Positions 1 through 11,211 of a stretch of DNA of 64,000 nucleotides are shown piece by piece. The position numbers were made by a program, and so were the translations under genes. The DNA is from Tragulus kanchil (taxonomy: Eukaryota; Chordata; Mammalia; Artiodactyla; Tragulidae). The stretch covers positions 73,869,001-73,933,000 of the forward strand of contig JAIOJX010000028.1 in assembly GCA_022376925.1 (NCBI GenBank), given 5' to 3'. The notes under the pieces are model-generated. The model did no database searches. It saw only the letters and a program-made list of their open reading frames with translations, and was not told the DNA's origin. Positions within the stretch are counted from its first letter, which is position 1, and the number at the start of each line of letters is the position of its first letter.

Positions 1-39
1 CTTCTGTCAGACAGACCTCAATTCTGGTTCTGAGTCTCC

Positions 40-180
40 TTACTACTGCATAAACTTTGACAGAGTCCATAGCTACTCTGAGCTTCAGCTTCCTCATCAG
101 TAAAATGGCAACAATAAAAGAGTTACTGTAAGCTTTGGTGTGGTAATACATATATAGTGGTAAATAAGCACAGAGCTGAT
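40..180 (+). repeat. MIR SINE fragment
   Basis: The stretch around 78-110 reads as the MIR core: a 'ctgagcttcagcttcctcatc' like run followed by 'agtaaaatgg'. This is the standard conserved part of the mammalian-wide tRNA-derived SINE. It is diverged and lacks clear ends, so the boundaries are approximate. Confidence 0.6.
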
Positions 181-410
181 ATATGGCAAACAAGTCAACA
201 AAATTGTGTATTTTATTTTCAAAATATTTTATAGAATATAAGCAAAAGTCACTTTTAAACCCCCAAACCACTAAACAACTCTTTCAAAAGGTGGCATAAG
301 GAAAATTTGCATCAACATCACAGTGTGGGGTGCTTATTATTAATAATGTGCATTCTGCCTCCCATACAGATCTCCTTAATTTTCTTAATTCATTTATCTA
401 TTGAATGAAT
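181..410. other. AT-rich sequence, nothing recognised
   Basis: I see only AT-rich unique-looking sequence here, with no open frame of note and no repeat I can name. Confidence 0.5.
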
Positions 411-745
411 TAACAACTATTTCTGCACGCTAATATATGCCTGTCACTGTCCGCCATTGAGAAAACAATAATAAGACAGGTAACTCTGTTGACATTATAG
501 AGCATACATCCTAGTGGGGAAGATGCAAATAAATAAGCAATATAATCAATAGATTATTGTAAGTATCATAAATTAAATAACTTAATAACATAGGACATAA
601 TTTGGGAAGGCCACTTTAGAAAGGGTGGTATAGCAGAACCTGTTCAGAGGAAATGACATTTGAACTAAGATTTGAAGGAGGAAATTGAGACCACCATGGA
701 AAGAGCTAGGGAAAAAGTGTTCCAGGCAGAAAGAATAAAAATTTT
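411..745 (-). repeat. L2 LINE fragment, antisense
   Basis: Phrases such as 'ccactttagaaagggtgg', 'gaaatgacatttgaactaag' and 'gtgttccaggcagaaag' are reverse complements of well-known L2 3'-region words (the part that in sense orientation mentions 'tgcctggaac' and 'aaatgtcacctcctc'). The copy is old and diverged. The family call rests on remembered consensus wording, so it is moderate. Confidence 0.45.
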
Positions 746-864
746 CAATGGCCTACAAGTCTGAAGTCTTGACATGATTATTAAGGAGATGGATGTCATG
801 AGAATGTAGTAAGAGAGAAGAATGGTAGGAAATTATATTGGATATGTTAGGAAAGAAAGAAATT

Positions 865-1414
865 AAGCCCCATTATGCCACCCATGTAGCCATGAAATTA
901 AAAGCCATTTGCCCTTTGGAAGAAAAGCCATCACAAACCTAGACAGCATATTAAAAAACAGAGATACCACTTTGCTGACAAAGGTCCATATAGTCAAAGC
1001 TATGGTTTGTCCAGTAGTCATGTCTAAATGTAAGAGTTGAACCATAAAGAAGGCTGAGAGCTGAAGAATTGATGGTTTCAAATTGTGGTGCTAGAGAAGA
1101 TTCTTGGGAGTCTCTTGGAATACAAGAAGCTCAAACCAGTCAATCCTAAAGGAAATCAACCCTGAATATTCATTGGAAGGACTGATGCTGAAGCTCCAAT
1201 ACTTTAGCCACCTGATTCAAAGAGCTGACTCATTGGAAAAGACCCTGATGCTTGGAAAGATTAAGGTCAGGAAGAGAAGGGAGGGGCATCACCAGCTAAA
1301 TGGACATGAGTTAAGCAAACTCTAGGAAATAGTGAAGGACAAGGAATCTTGGCGTGCTGTAGCTCATGAGGTCAAAAAGTGTTGGATACGATTTAGTGTC
1401 TGAGCAACAACAGA
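865..1414 (+). mobile_element. BovB (RTE LINE) 3'-end fragment
   Basis: The order of words follows the BovB 3' end: 'catgaaattaaaagcc', 'caaagctatggttt', 'ctgaagaattgatg', 'tattcattggaagga', 'gactcattggaaaagaccc' and a degraded terminal 'gtctgagcaacaacag'. BovB is a horizontally acquired RTE retrotransposon abundant in ruminants. It encodes the C-terminal end of the reverse-transcriptase protein; the open frame at 1104-1325 is a relic of that protein (residues resembling NQSILKEI and EYSLEGLMLKLQYF) and not a host gene. The element is 5'-truncated and interrupted by stops. Confidence 0.85.
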
Positions 1415-2388
1415 AGGCATTAAGCTACCTCCCTAGCTGTGAGAGTTATGAGCAGTAAAAAATTTTCTTAGTATGCAGATGATACAAAGACATTCCTGAG
1501 CACTGTGAAATTCACTGTTGTGTTAATCTATGAATCTTCTGAGTGTATATCCTCTATCCTCTGAAGCATGCATCTCTTACCAAGGAGCTTATACATCTTA
1601 CCAAGGCCTTCAACATGTTCACCATCTATTGCTCATTTGTACCAATTAATGTAAGTCATCACTATAGGGGACCAATATGATGCACCGCAGAGGATCCAAA
1701 TGGCTAGGGTCTCTAGGAACTACATTGTAAGAGAGGACTGGAGAGTTAACATGGCCTGAATCAAGGCTATGCTGCTCTGTATTTTCTATTCCATATGAAT
1801 GCAAATGAGTTTTAATCCTCTTTTTTTTTGGACAAAGGTAGAAAATAACACATTTTCCAGATTAATGGCAAATGCTGACAATAATTAATAATTAATTAAA
1901 TATGAGCTCTAAAAGTCAAAGGTCCTTCTTGTTAGCACAAAAAAGAGACTCAATTTCTTTAGTCTGAATGGAAGAAGAAAAATTATAAGTAAAGCTCCAG
2001 GAAAACTTGGCTTCTCAACTGTGGCAAATCTGATAAAGCAAGACCAGAATCCTACTGGGAAAGCAAGGAATCTTGATTCTAGGGATGGAGCCAACTGAAT
2101 CAGTTTATCAAAGACCTGAATTCCTATATTCTCTCAATTCCTCTGAGCTCACGGAAGTGGCCCATACATCCCTGTTAAAGTCTGGTGCTTCCCTTTCTGC
2201 TTTTCAAGACAATACACACTTCTCTAAGGCTCTGTCTTCACTTCCTCTCCTGCCCACAAGACCACTATCTAGGGTCAATGTACAATGTAACCCAACCAGG
2301 GAAGTTTGTTCAAAAAGAAAAAGGATCAGTAAGACCTCATTAACTTATACTGCCAGGCATCATGAGGTGCTGGTTCAGGAGCAGAACT
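1204..2388 (+). repeat. Tandem duplication D1, first copy
   Basis: This unit is repeated head to tail at 2394-3530. From 1349 the repeat distance is 1142 bp; before that it is longer because the second copy lacks about 50 bases and has scrambled bases near 2470-2490. The unit holds the end of a BovB fragment and then about 970 bp of sequence that I cannot classify. The open frames at 1909-2094 (minus) and 2073-2390 (plus) are short, overlap on opposite strands, and match no family I know. Confidence 0.9.
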
Positions 2389-2393
2389 AACTT

Positions 2394-3530
2394 AAGCCAC
2401 CTGATTCAAAGAGCTGACTCATTGGAAAAGACCCTGATGCTTGGAAAGATTAAGGGCAGGAAGAGAAGGGAGGCATTAAGCTAACCTCCCTTGGCGTGCT
2501 GTAGCTCATGAGGTCAAAAAGTGTTGGATACGATTTAGTGTCTGAGCAACAACAGAAGGCATTAAGCTACCTCCCTAGCTGTGAGAGTTATGAGCAGTAA
2601 AAAATTTTCTTAGTATGCAGATGATACAAAGACATTCCTGAGCACTGTGAAATTCACTGTTGTGTTAATCTATGAATCTTCTGAGTGTATATCCTCTATC
2701 CTCTGAAGCATGCATCTCTTACCAAGGAGCTTATACATCTTACCAAGGCCTTCAACATGTTCACCATCTATTGCTCATTTGTACCAATTAATGTAAGTCA
2801 TCACTATAGGGGACCAATATGATGCACCGCAGAGGATCCAAATGGCTAGGGTCTCTAGGAACTACATTGTAAGAGAGGACTGGAGAGTTAACATGGCCTG
2901 AATCAAGGCTATGCTGCTCTGTATTTTCTATTCCATATGAATGCAAATGAGTTTTAATCCTCTTTTTTTTTGGACAAAGGTAGGAAATAACACATTTTCC
3001 AGATTAATGGCAAATGCTGACAATAATTAATAATTAATTAAATATGAGCTCTAAAAGTCAAAGGTCCTTCTTGTTAGCACAAAAAAGAGACTCAATTTCT
3101 TTAGTCTGAATGGAAGAAGAAAAATTATAAGTAAAGCTCCAGGAAAACTTGGCTTCTCAACTGTGGCAAATCTGATAAAGCAAGACCAGAATCCTACTGG
3201 GAAAGCAAGGAATCTTGATTCTAGGGATGGAGCCAACTGAATCAGTTTATCAAAGACCTGAATTCCTATATTCTCTCAATTCCTCTGAGCTCACGGAAGT
3301 GGCCCATACATCCCTGTTAAAGTCTGGTGCTTCCCTTTCTGCTTTTCAAGACAATACACACTTCTCTAAGGCTCTGTCTTCACTTCCTCTCCTGCCCACA
3401 AGACCACTATCTAGGGTCAATGTACAATGTAACCCAACCAGGGAAGTTTGTTCAAAAAGAAAAAGGATCAGTAAGACCTCATTAACTTATACTGCCAGGC
3501 ATCATGAGGTGCTGGTTCAGGAGCAGAACT
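2394..3530 (+). repeat. Tandem duplication D1, second copy
   Basis: Near-identical to 1204-2388. The match ends at 3530, after 'gcagaact', where the sequence becomes unique. The 5' part (2394-2490) is a shortened, scrambled version of the BovB end, with the word 'cattaagcta' (which belongs downstream) appearing at the junction. Confidence 0.9.
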
Positions 3531-4116
3531 CAAAGCTGGGTGAGAGTTTATGTGCCACTCTCTTGGGATATAGGCTTTAACTGGCAAGATGTTTGGGAAA
3601 AAGTGTTAAGATATTGCTAGGATGATTCTTGGAAGTTTGTAATAAAACAGAAGCCTGTTCTAAATGAAGTGATAACTCTAGAACCACTGTGACAAACAGC
3701 TGACAGTGATAAATAGGCACAGAGAAGTGAAAAGGCTAGACAAGATACATTCTGTATGTCTGGAAAACCACCATATGACAATACTTTGTGGGAAGAGAAG
3801 TTGGGGTTAGTTGAACTGCAATGCAGTCCACTACTAGAACTCTTAGCCAGTTCTTCAGGAAATTCTGGAATTGCAAAATGGCTGTTCAGAGTAGTCCCAA
3901 GTGGAGACAAAGAGGCTAGGCCTTTGTACTCTCCTCAATAATCAGTTATTGAATGCAGGCTACCTAGAGAAGGGGGCATAACCTTGAGTGAGCTATATCC
4001 TTTAGCCAAGGCCAATGCCCAACAAAAGACTCAGCTAAGAGTTATTAGTAACCATTACTTTTGTAATCCAGGGCAATGAGTGCTGTGGTTCTTTATTGAT
4101 GGTATTTCAATTGCAG
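3531..4116. other. Unclassified sequence
   Basis: No repeat family or gene is recognised. Two short overlapping frames on opposite strands (3617-3910 minus, 3756-3941 plus) have no motif and no supporting context. It could be part of an old LTR-type element, but no LTR ends are visible. Confidence 0.4.
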
Positions 4117-5228
4117 TGTAGCATTCTCTACACCATCACTATTGAATTTGCTTTTTGAGGGAATAAAGACCTCTATCCATCTTTCAAAATCACTCAACTG
4201 GCAAAGAAAGTTGGGCCCAAGAGAGTTCTTGGATGTATGATCAAGCAGACACTGAGAAAATGGGAGAAGGAAGAAATGGCTCATCTCAAGTGTCTAAGAG
4301 TTTTACATTACTACAACTGCATTCAGTGTAATTCACAATTGTTTCTAAAAACCCAAGACAACTGCTCACTTATTTTGTCCCAAGAAAATCTGTTCCAATT
4401 TCACAAGTGAGGAATAAATATCATAATATTTAGAATAATAGAATGAGTTGGTATGCTTCCAATAAAGCCAACCCTACAACTGAAAATTTTTTAAAACTGA
4501 TCCTTCAGTGGCTGAGTAACCAGCAGAGCTAAAGCCCTTTTGCCATCTTTGAACCATGAATCTTCACAATATAATTTGTTAGGACAGGGATTTCTGTTAA
4601 CCCTTTGTAACCAAGACATCATCCAGTCAACTAAAATGTTTTGTTAAATTCATGTGTGCCTCTGACAAGAACTCTGACACGATATTGAACTGCTGCAATA
4701 CCACTGACTTCTGAAAAGCTTGGGATTTTGTTCATCAACATTTAATGTGCTAGATATGACTTCTATGATTTTTCACTATGGTTTTTAGTTAGTAAGAATT
4801 TATTGAAACATCAACTTCCTAGAACTAAAGAATTAACAAAGTTCAGAAACAAATTTCCTGCTTTAACTTCAACATCTGAGTTCAGTTCAGCTCATATCCA
4901 AGTCCCTGAAGTCTTCAAAGAAAACCAGTGAGTCCCGGATACCTAAAAACACCACATTCGGCCCTTCCTCATTTCTGATACTGGTAGGACAGCTCTACCT
5001 ATGAAGTAGAAGAAAGCAATCGTGCATTGCTGTTAATCAGTAAACCATGAGCACTGGTCAAAGACTGAGCAGAGAACTAAACTTAGCTGTTAGCAATATT
5101 TAAATACTTTTCAGAATGCTAAATTTGAAGACTTAATCCAAAACTATCTAAATAAACCAATAAATACAAAACACACAAAGAAATAAGTATGTGTCGGGCT
5201 TCCCTGGTGGTCCAGTGGGTAAGGACAC
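4117..5228 (+). repeat. Tandem duplication D2, first copy
   Basis: Repeated at 5236-6353 with a distance of 1119 bp at the left end. The first copy stops about 35 bp into a SINE head that begins near 5194, so it contains the left target-site copy and the SINE's first bases but not the rest of the SINE. Apart from that, the unit is unclassified AT-rich sequence. A frame at 5189-5527 fuses SINE head codons to unrelated sequence and is spurious. Confidence 0.9.
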
Positions 5229-5235
5229 CTAGCAA

Positions 5236-6353
5236 TGTAGCATTCTCTACACCATCACTATTGAATTTGCTTTTGAGGAATAAAGACCTCTATCCATCTT
5301 TCAAAATCACTCAACTGGCAAAGAAAGTTGGGCCCAAGAGAGTTCTTGGATGTATGATCAAGCAGACACTGAGAAAATGGGAGAAGGAAGAAATGGCTCA
5401 TCTCAAGTGTCTAAGAGTTTTACATTACTACAACTGCATTCAGTGTAATTCACAATTGTTTCTAAAAACCCAAGACAACTGCTCACTTATTTTGTCCCAA
5501 GAAAATCTGTTCCAATTTCACAAGTGAGGAATAAATATCATAATATTTAGAATAATAGAATGAGTTGGTATGCTTCCAATAAAGCCAACCCTACAACTGA
5601 AAATTTTTTAAAACTGATCCTTCAGTGGCTGAGTAACCAGCAGAGCTAAAGCCCTTTTGCCATCTTTGAACCATGAATCTTCACAATATAATTTTTTAGG
5701 ACAGGGATTTCTGTTAACCCTTTGTAACCAAGACATCATCCAGTCAACTAAAATGTTTTGTTAAATTCATGTGTGCCTCTGACAAGAACTCTGACACGAT
5801 ATTGAACTGCTGCAATACCACTGACTTCTGAAAAGCTTGGGATTTTGTTCATCAACATTTAATGTGCTAGATATGACTTCTATGATTTTTCACTATGGTT
5901 TTTTTAGTTAGTAAGAATTTATTGAAACATCAACTTCCTAGAACTAAAGAATTAACAAAGTTCAGAAACAAATTTCCTGCTTTAACTTCAACATCTGAGT
6001 TCAGTTCAGCTCATATCCAAGTCCCTGAAGTCTTCAAAGAAAACCAGTGAGTCCCGGATACCTAAAAACACCACATTCGGCCCTTCCTCATTTCTGATAC
6101 TGGTAGGACAGCTCTACCTATGAAGTAGAAGAAAGCAATCGTGCATTGCTGTTAATCAGTAAACCATGAGCACTGGTCAAAGACTGAGCAGAGAACTAAA
6201 CTTAGCTGTTAGCAATATTTAAATACTTTTCAGAATGCTAAATTTGAAGACTTAATCCAAAAACTATCTAAATAAACCAATAAATACAAAACACACACAA
6301 AGAAATAAGTATGTGTCGGGGCTTCCCCTGGTGGTCCAGTGGGTAAGGACACC
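5236..6353 (+). repeat. Tandem duplication D2, second copy
   Basis: Near-identical to 4117-5228, with small homopolymer differences (for example 4161-4174 against 5279-5290, and the T run near 5900). It runs on into the complete SINE at 6316-6645. Confidence 0.9.
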
Positions 6354-6645
6354 GCCTTGCAGTGCAAGGGGCGCCGGTTCGAGCCCTGGCCTGGGAAGAT
6401 CCCACGTGCCGTGGAGCGGCTGGACTGATGTGTCCAATTACCAAGTCGGAGCTCTGGGGCGCATGCGCCCAGAGCCGGTGCTCTGCAACGACCGATGCCA
6501 CCGCGATGGGAGGTCCACATGGGCCAAAGAACAAAGACAGATGAAAATAGAGAAATAAAAGACCAATAGAAGTGGCCCGCCCGCTCCCCTCCCTCCCCAA
6601 CCCGACCCCCACCCAAAATAAATAAATAAAGAAAGAAAGAAAGAA
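6316..6645 (+). mobile_element. Young CpG-rich CHR-type tRNA-derived SINE
   Basis: The element starts with the tRNA-related head 'gggcttcccctggtggtcc', has Pol III A and B boxes, a CpG-rich body ('gcgcatgcgccc', 'ccaccgcgatggg') and ends in an (AAAT)n/(AAAG)n tail. A perfect 15-bp target-site duplication, agaaataagtatgtg, flanks it at 6301-6315 and 6646-6660. The intact CpGs and perfect duplication point to a recent insertion by L1-type machinery. Related copies lie at 25423-25735, 26544-26855 and 35802-36116. The frames on both strands through it are not genes. Confidence 0.9.
6332..6386 (+). promoter_or_regulatory. Internal Pol III promoter of the SINE (A and B boxes)
   Basis: An A-box match, tggtccagtgg, lies at 6332-6342 and a B-box match, ggttcgagccc, at 6376-6386. 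The B box fits the GGTTCRANNCC consensus fully. The spacing is that of a tRNA-derived promoter, so the copy could in principle be transcribed. Confidence 0.75.
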
Positions 6646-6660
6646 AGAAATAAGTATGTG

Positions 6661-6954
6661 AGTTCATGTTGGTTATAAATAATGAACAGCCCAGGGAGAC
6701 TGGTTTTATATACAGTGCATTCTTCCATTGGTTCTTGCCATGTGTTTAGGCAACTGAAAATGTATTACAGCTGGAAAGTCAGTGGACTGCTTAATGCCAA
6801 CACTCCAGACTTTTCTTCTGGATCCCATTTTCAGGAAACATTTAAGACGATGCAGAAGCTTCAACCATTCCTGGGCAAAGCAATCTGTGGCAGGATTGCT
6901 TGACTTCTTTCTTTATAGAGGCGGCTCTGAAAATTTTCCAGACTCCAGAATCAT
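6661..6954. other. Unclassified sequence
   Basis: No repeat or gene recognised. Short overlapping frames in this stretch lack any motif. Confidence 0.4.
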
Positions 6955-7130
6955 GTTCCTCATCACTTATGCAAGCCATTACACACCATTCATTAAGGTC
7001 CTATGAGAGTTACACTATAATTCCCTCTTCAGAGATGAAGAATCTGAGACACAAAGTTGTTAAATGTCTTGTCCCAAGTTACAAAGCTAGTAAGAACAAA
7101 GATATCAATCAGTCCTTAGTGGTTTGCATA
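6955..7130 (+). repeat. MIR SINE fragment
   Basis: The words 'cagagatgaagaatctgag', 'acacaaagttgttaaatgtc' and 'ttacaaagctagtaag' follow the MIR order for the part that in consensus reads like 'gatgaggaaactgag ... gcccaaggtcacacagctag'. Ends are indistinct. Confidence 0.6.
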
Positions 7131-7641
7131 GAGAATTTATGTAATTACTTGGTTAATTTCTGTTCACATTATTTACTAACAATATTAATAAAACTTGGAG
7201 TACATGAGAAGCAGGAATGAAAAATACACAAATCACACAAATGAAGCTTATTACCCCCCATGTGACCTGTTCCTTTGCCCAGTCTGGCATCTGCATTTGA
7301 TGTGAAAATCTTCAAAAGAAGCATGAGCCTCAAAGGATCACAGATGTTTTAGACACTTAAAAGAAACTTAATGGATAATTTTGCTGGTAATATCCTAGAA
7401 AACACTGTTAAAAAGACCATTCCTTTCAAAACTCTAAATTATCCAGGTAGCATATTTGCTTTGCCACCTAATTAATTTACTAAATGCACTACTCATGCAA
7501 TTCTATTAGATGCGATTATTGGGCTTCTTCTACTCATTTTCCTTGGCCTTATTTTTCTAAATGAAAGTGTGCACCAAATTATATTATCACATCTCCTCTT
7601 TTTTCTGATTTTAAAAACAGAACTTAATGTATGAAATCTTG
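7131..7641. other. Unclassified AT-rich sequence
   Basis: Nothing recognised. A 60-codon frame on the minus strand (7493-7675) crosses into the next duplicated unit and has no motif. Confidence 0.4.
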
Positions 7642-7720
7642 TCCTACCTGACAAAGACACTTGCAATATTTTCACAGACTTTTCTCTTCCTCATATTCCT
7701 CCCTCTTTTTCCTCTTTCCT

Positions 7721-8007
7721 AAAGGAAGTCAACCCTGAATATTCATTGGAAAGAATGATGCTGAAGCTGAAGCTCCAGTACCCCAATGGATCAAAGAGCC
7801 AACTCATGGGAGAAGACCCTGACATTGCAAAAAAATAGAAAGCAGAAGGAGAAGGGGATGACAGAGGACAGGATGGTGGGATGGCATCACTGAGTCAATG
7901 GGCATGAGTCTGAGCAAGCTCCAGGAGATAGTGAAGGACAGGGAAGCCTAGTTTGCTGCAGTCATTGGGGTCACAGAATCGGACACAACAGAGCAATTGA
8001 ACTGAAC
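7721..8007 (+). mobile_element. BovB 3'-end fragment
   Basis: A well-preserved BovB 3' terminus: 'aatattcattggaaagaatg', 'agaagaccctgacattgc', 'gaaggggatgacagagg', 'gatggcatcactgagtc' and the terminal 'cagagcaattgaactgaac'. It is heavily 5'-truncated, with no coding capacity left. Confidence 0.9.
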
Positions 8008-8254
8008 CCTCATTTAGCTTGTCTGTGCCCACACTAGTAGGGTGCATTGTGTAAGTATGGCTTTCCATTCTGCTTTATATCACCTATTTGTCTATTTCTT
8101 CAAAGGCCAAGAAGCAATTTCAGTAACTGATGGAATACTGCCATATTCAATGGATGCAGCTTAGAAATATTTTTATATTTCTTTTATTGGAAAAACAAAA
8201 CTGTAACAAACTTTGCTATCAATTTCCTTTGCTAAATTACCATCTCCATTTTCC

Positions 8255-8620
8255 CAAACATCTACACTGGGCTCTTTAGTGAGCTCCTGCAACTTCTAAT
8301 TCTTTCCAATCTAGTCTCCACACTGCAGGAAACATCACTGGCAAAACTAAACAGGTGTTCTTGGAATAACCACCAGACTTTACTATGACAATAAATCCCC
8401 GGCTATTTGGGCTTCTGCCTCCATCACCAGTCTCTTCTTAAAGTAATGCCCATTTTATTCTCTGGTCTTTGACCACAGGATCTCTGTTATAGTTGTTTTC
8501 TCTTCCTAGAATTCACATTCTTCATCTATTTAATTCTTAATCTCTCTTCAAGTTTCAGGTCAATCATCACTCTTTGAGGGAAACCTCTGCTAACAGTCTA
8601 GAATTCAGATTTCTTGTTAT
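8255..8620 (+). repeat. L2 LINE fragment
   Basis: The sequence follows L2 3'-region wording: 'tctagtctccacactgcag', 'tcttcctagaattcac', 'ttcaagtttcaggtcaatc' and 'gagggaaacctctgctaac'. It is diverged, with approximate ends. It recurs at 9382-9747 through duplication D3. Confidence 0.55.
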
Positions 8621-8847
8621 ATAATATATGGAATATATATGGAGCTAGGCTGAATACAAAATTAAATGTGACCTTTTATAAAAAAAAAATCTCATTTTTG
8701 TAGTCATGAAATCATTTGGAAGTCATGAAATACTCTATCACTGTCATTTTAATTACATTCACTTAAAATCCTACCTGACAAAGACACTTGCAATATTTTC
8801 ACAGACTTTTCTCTTCCTCATATTCCTCCCTCTTTTTCCTCTTTCCT

Positions 8848-9134
8848 AAAGGAAGTCAACCCTGAATATTCATTGGAAAGAATGATGCTGAAGCTGAAGC
8901 TCCAGTACCCCAATGGATCAAAGAGCCAACTCATGGGAGAAGACCCTGACATTGCAAAAAAATAGAAAGCAGAAGGAGAAGGGGATGACAGAGGACAGGA
9001 TGGTGGGATGGCATCACTGAGTCAATGGGCATGAGTCTGAGCAAGCTCCAGGAGATAGTGAAGGACAGGGAAGCCTAGTTTGCTGCAGTCATTGGGGTCA
9101 CAGAATCGGACACAACAGAGCAATTGAACTGAAC
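8848..9134 (+). mobile_element. BovB 3'-end fragment (duplicate of 7721-8007)
   Basis: Second copy of the fragment above, made by duplication D3 and not by an independent insertion. The flanks are identical too. Confidence 0.9.
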
Positions 9135-9381
9135 CCTCATTTAGCTTGTCTGTGCCCACACTAGTAGGGTGCATTGTGTAAGTATGGCTTTCCATTCTGC
9201 TTTATATCACCTATTTGTCTATTTCTTCAAAGGCCAAGAAGCAATTTCAGTAACTGATGGAATACTGCCATATTCAATGGATGCAGCTTAGAAATATTTT
9301 TATATTTCTTTTATTGGAAAAACAAAACTGTAACAAACTTTGCTATCAATTTCCTTTGCTAAATTACCATCTCCATTTTCC

Positions 9382-9747
9382 TAAACATCTACACTGGGCT
9401 CTTTAGTGAGCTCCTGCAACTTCTAATTCTTTCCAATCTAGTCTCCACACTGCAGGAAACATCACTGGCAAAACTAAACAGGTGTTCTTGGAATAACCAC
9501 CAGACTTTACTATGACAATAAATCCCCGGCTATTTGGGCTTCTGCCTCCATCACCAGTCTCTTCTTAAAGTAATGCCCATTTTATTCTCTGGTCTTTGAC
9601 CACAGGATCTCTGTTATAGTTGTTTTCTCTTCCTAGAATTCACATTCTTCATCTATTTAATTCTTAATCTCTCTTCAAGTTTCAGGTCAATCATCACTCT
9701 TTGAGGGAAACCTCTGCTAACAGTCTAGAATTCAGATTTCTTGTTAT
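9382..9747 (+). repeat. L2 LINE fragment (duplicate of 8255-8620)
   Basis: Second copy of the L2 fragment through duplication D3. Confidence 0.55.
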
Positions 9748-9895
9748 ATAATATATGGAATATATATGGAGCTAGGCTGAATACAAAATTAAATGTGACC
9801 TTTTATAAAAAAAAAATCTCATTTTTGTAGTCATGAAATCATTTGGAAGTCATGAAATACTCTATCACTGTCATTTTAATTACATTCACTTAAAA

Positions 9896-10199
9896 TAACA
9901 TATTTTTCAAATTCATATTGGTCATTTGTAGTTTTCCTCTGAATCTGCTATAAAATTACTGTTCACATCTCTATTATAGTGCTAATGTGTCTCACTGATT
10001 CATAAGCATTCTTAATATATTAAGAGAATTAATCATATGCTTATAATTTGCAAATATTTTCTGTCTAGGTTAAGATTTGCTCTTAAAGTATATATACAGT
10101 AATTTTGTTTGTAAATAATAATAAAAAGTATAATATATTTTATTAATAATTTCTTAATACTCATTTTGAAAAGAAAGGATGTTTCTTATTGTGATATCA
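9896..10199. other. Very AT-rich sequence, nothing recognised
   Basis: Low-complexity AT-rich sequence with many TTA/TAA runs. No gene or named repeat seen. Confidence 0.5.
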
Positions 10200-10990
10200 G
10201 TATTGAAATACTATAATAGTTTCCGGTCTAGAGCAAAGTGATTCAGTACTTTTATAGATTATACTCTATTAAAAGCAATTATAAAATAATGGTTATAACT
10301 CCCTGTGCTATACAATATAACCTTGTTGTAAATTGACAGAGCATATATATAATATATATATTAGTTTGTATCTCTCTATATAATACTTTGTATTTCTTCA
10401 TCACATAACCCTATTTCTGCTTACCATCAATAGTAACAGCTCCTTTGTTTTCCATATCTGTGGTCTGTTTCTGTTGTACAATACACATTCATTTATACTA
10501 TTTTAATATTTCACATTACTAGTGATATACAGTTTTTGTCTTTCTCTGACATTTCACTAAGCATAATATTCTCTAGATCCATGTACGTTGCCATAAAAGG
10601 CAGAAATTTGTTCCTTTATATCACTAAGTTATATTTCTTTGTATATATCTATAGGGCTTCTCAGTTGATGCTACTGGCATAGAACACATCTGTGGATTTA
10701 ATTTTTCCATTGGTCTGTTGATGGATACTTGGGGTAATACCTTGGCTAATATAAACAGTGCTACTATCAACATTGTAGAAGATGTATCTTTTCAAATTAG
10801 TACCTTCATTTTTTTCCAGATATTACCTAGGAATACAATTAGCAATTTACAATAGCGACTATAATTTATAATAGCAATACAATAGCATTTACAATTTACA
10901 GTAGCAGTACAGTTGCTAAATCATATGGTAGTCTCATTTTTAGTTTTTTGAGGAACCTCTATAATATTTTCCATAGTAACTGCACCAATT
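10200..10990 (-). mobile_element. Old L1 3'-end fragment, antisense
   Basis: Read on the minus strand, this is the 3' end of an artiodactyl-type L1: a reverse complement of the 'tatagcacagggaact' region (10300-10320), the 'ctaaatgaa...gaaacag' 3' UTR, and the 'tggaatactactcagcc' end of ORF2. It is inverted relative to the L1 that follows. That L1 has its own 3' end at 24866-25836, so the two are separate insertions and not one twin-primed element. Near 10846-10915 there is a local imperfect repeat of 'aatttacaatagc'-like words. Confidence 0.7.
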
Positions 10991-11211
10991 TACATTCCTG
11001 GCAACAGTGTACTAGGGTTCCCCTTTTTACACTACAACAGTATAAAATTAGAATTCAATTATAGAGAGAAAAAATAGAAAAGAAAGAACACATGAAGACT
11101 AAACTACATGCTACTATAAAATCAATGAGTCAATGATCAGATCAAAGAGGAAATCAGAAAATGAAATCAAAGACATATGAAAATGAAAATAACATTCCAA
11201 AATCTATGGGA

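Larger units (their letters stand above)
7642..8768 (+). repeat. Tandem duplication D3, first copy
   Basis: Directly abuts its second copy (8769-9895) at a distance of 1127 bp with no spacer. The unit holds a BovB 3' end, an L2 fragment and AT-rich sequence. Confidence 0.93.
8769..9895 (+). repeat. Tandem duplication D3, second copy
   Basis: Essentially identical to 7642-8768; I noticed one base difference (c to t in 'ttttcccaaac', near 8252/9380). Confidence 0.93.

Noticed and set aside
1909..3580. Repeated frames as a tandem gene pair
   Set aside because: They recur only because of duplication D1. They are short, overlap on both strands and have no recognisable domain.
3531..4116. Old endogenous retrovirus or LTR
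   Set aside because: No LTR ends, primer-binding site or retroviral motif could be seen; left as unclassified.
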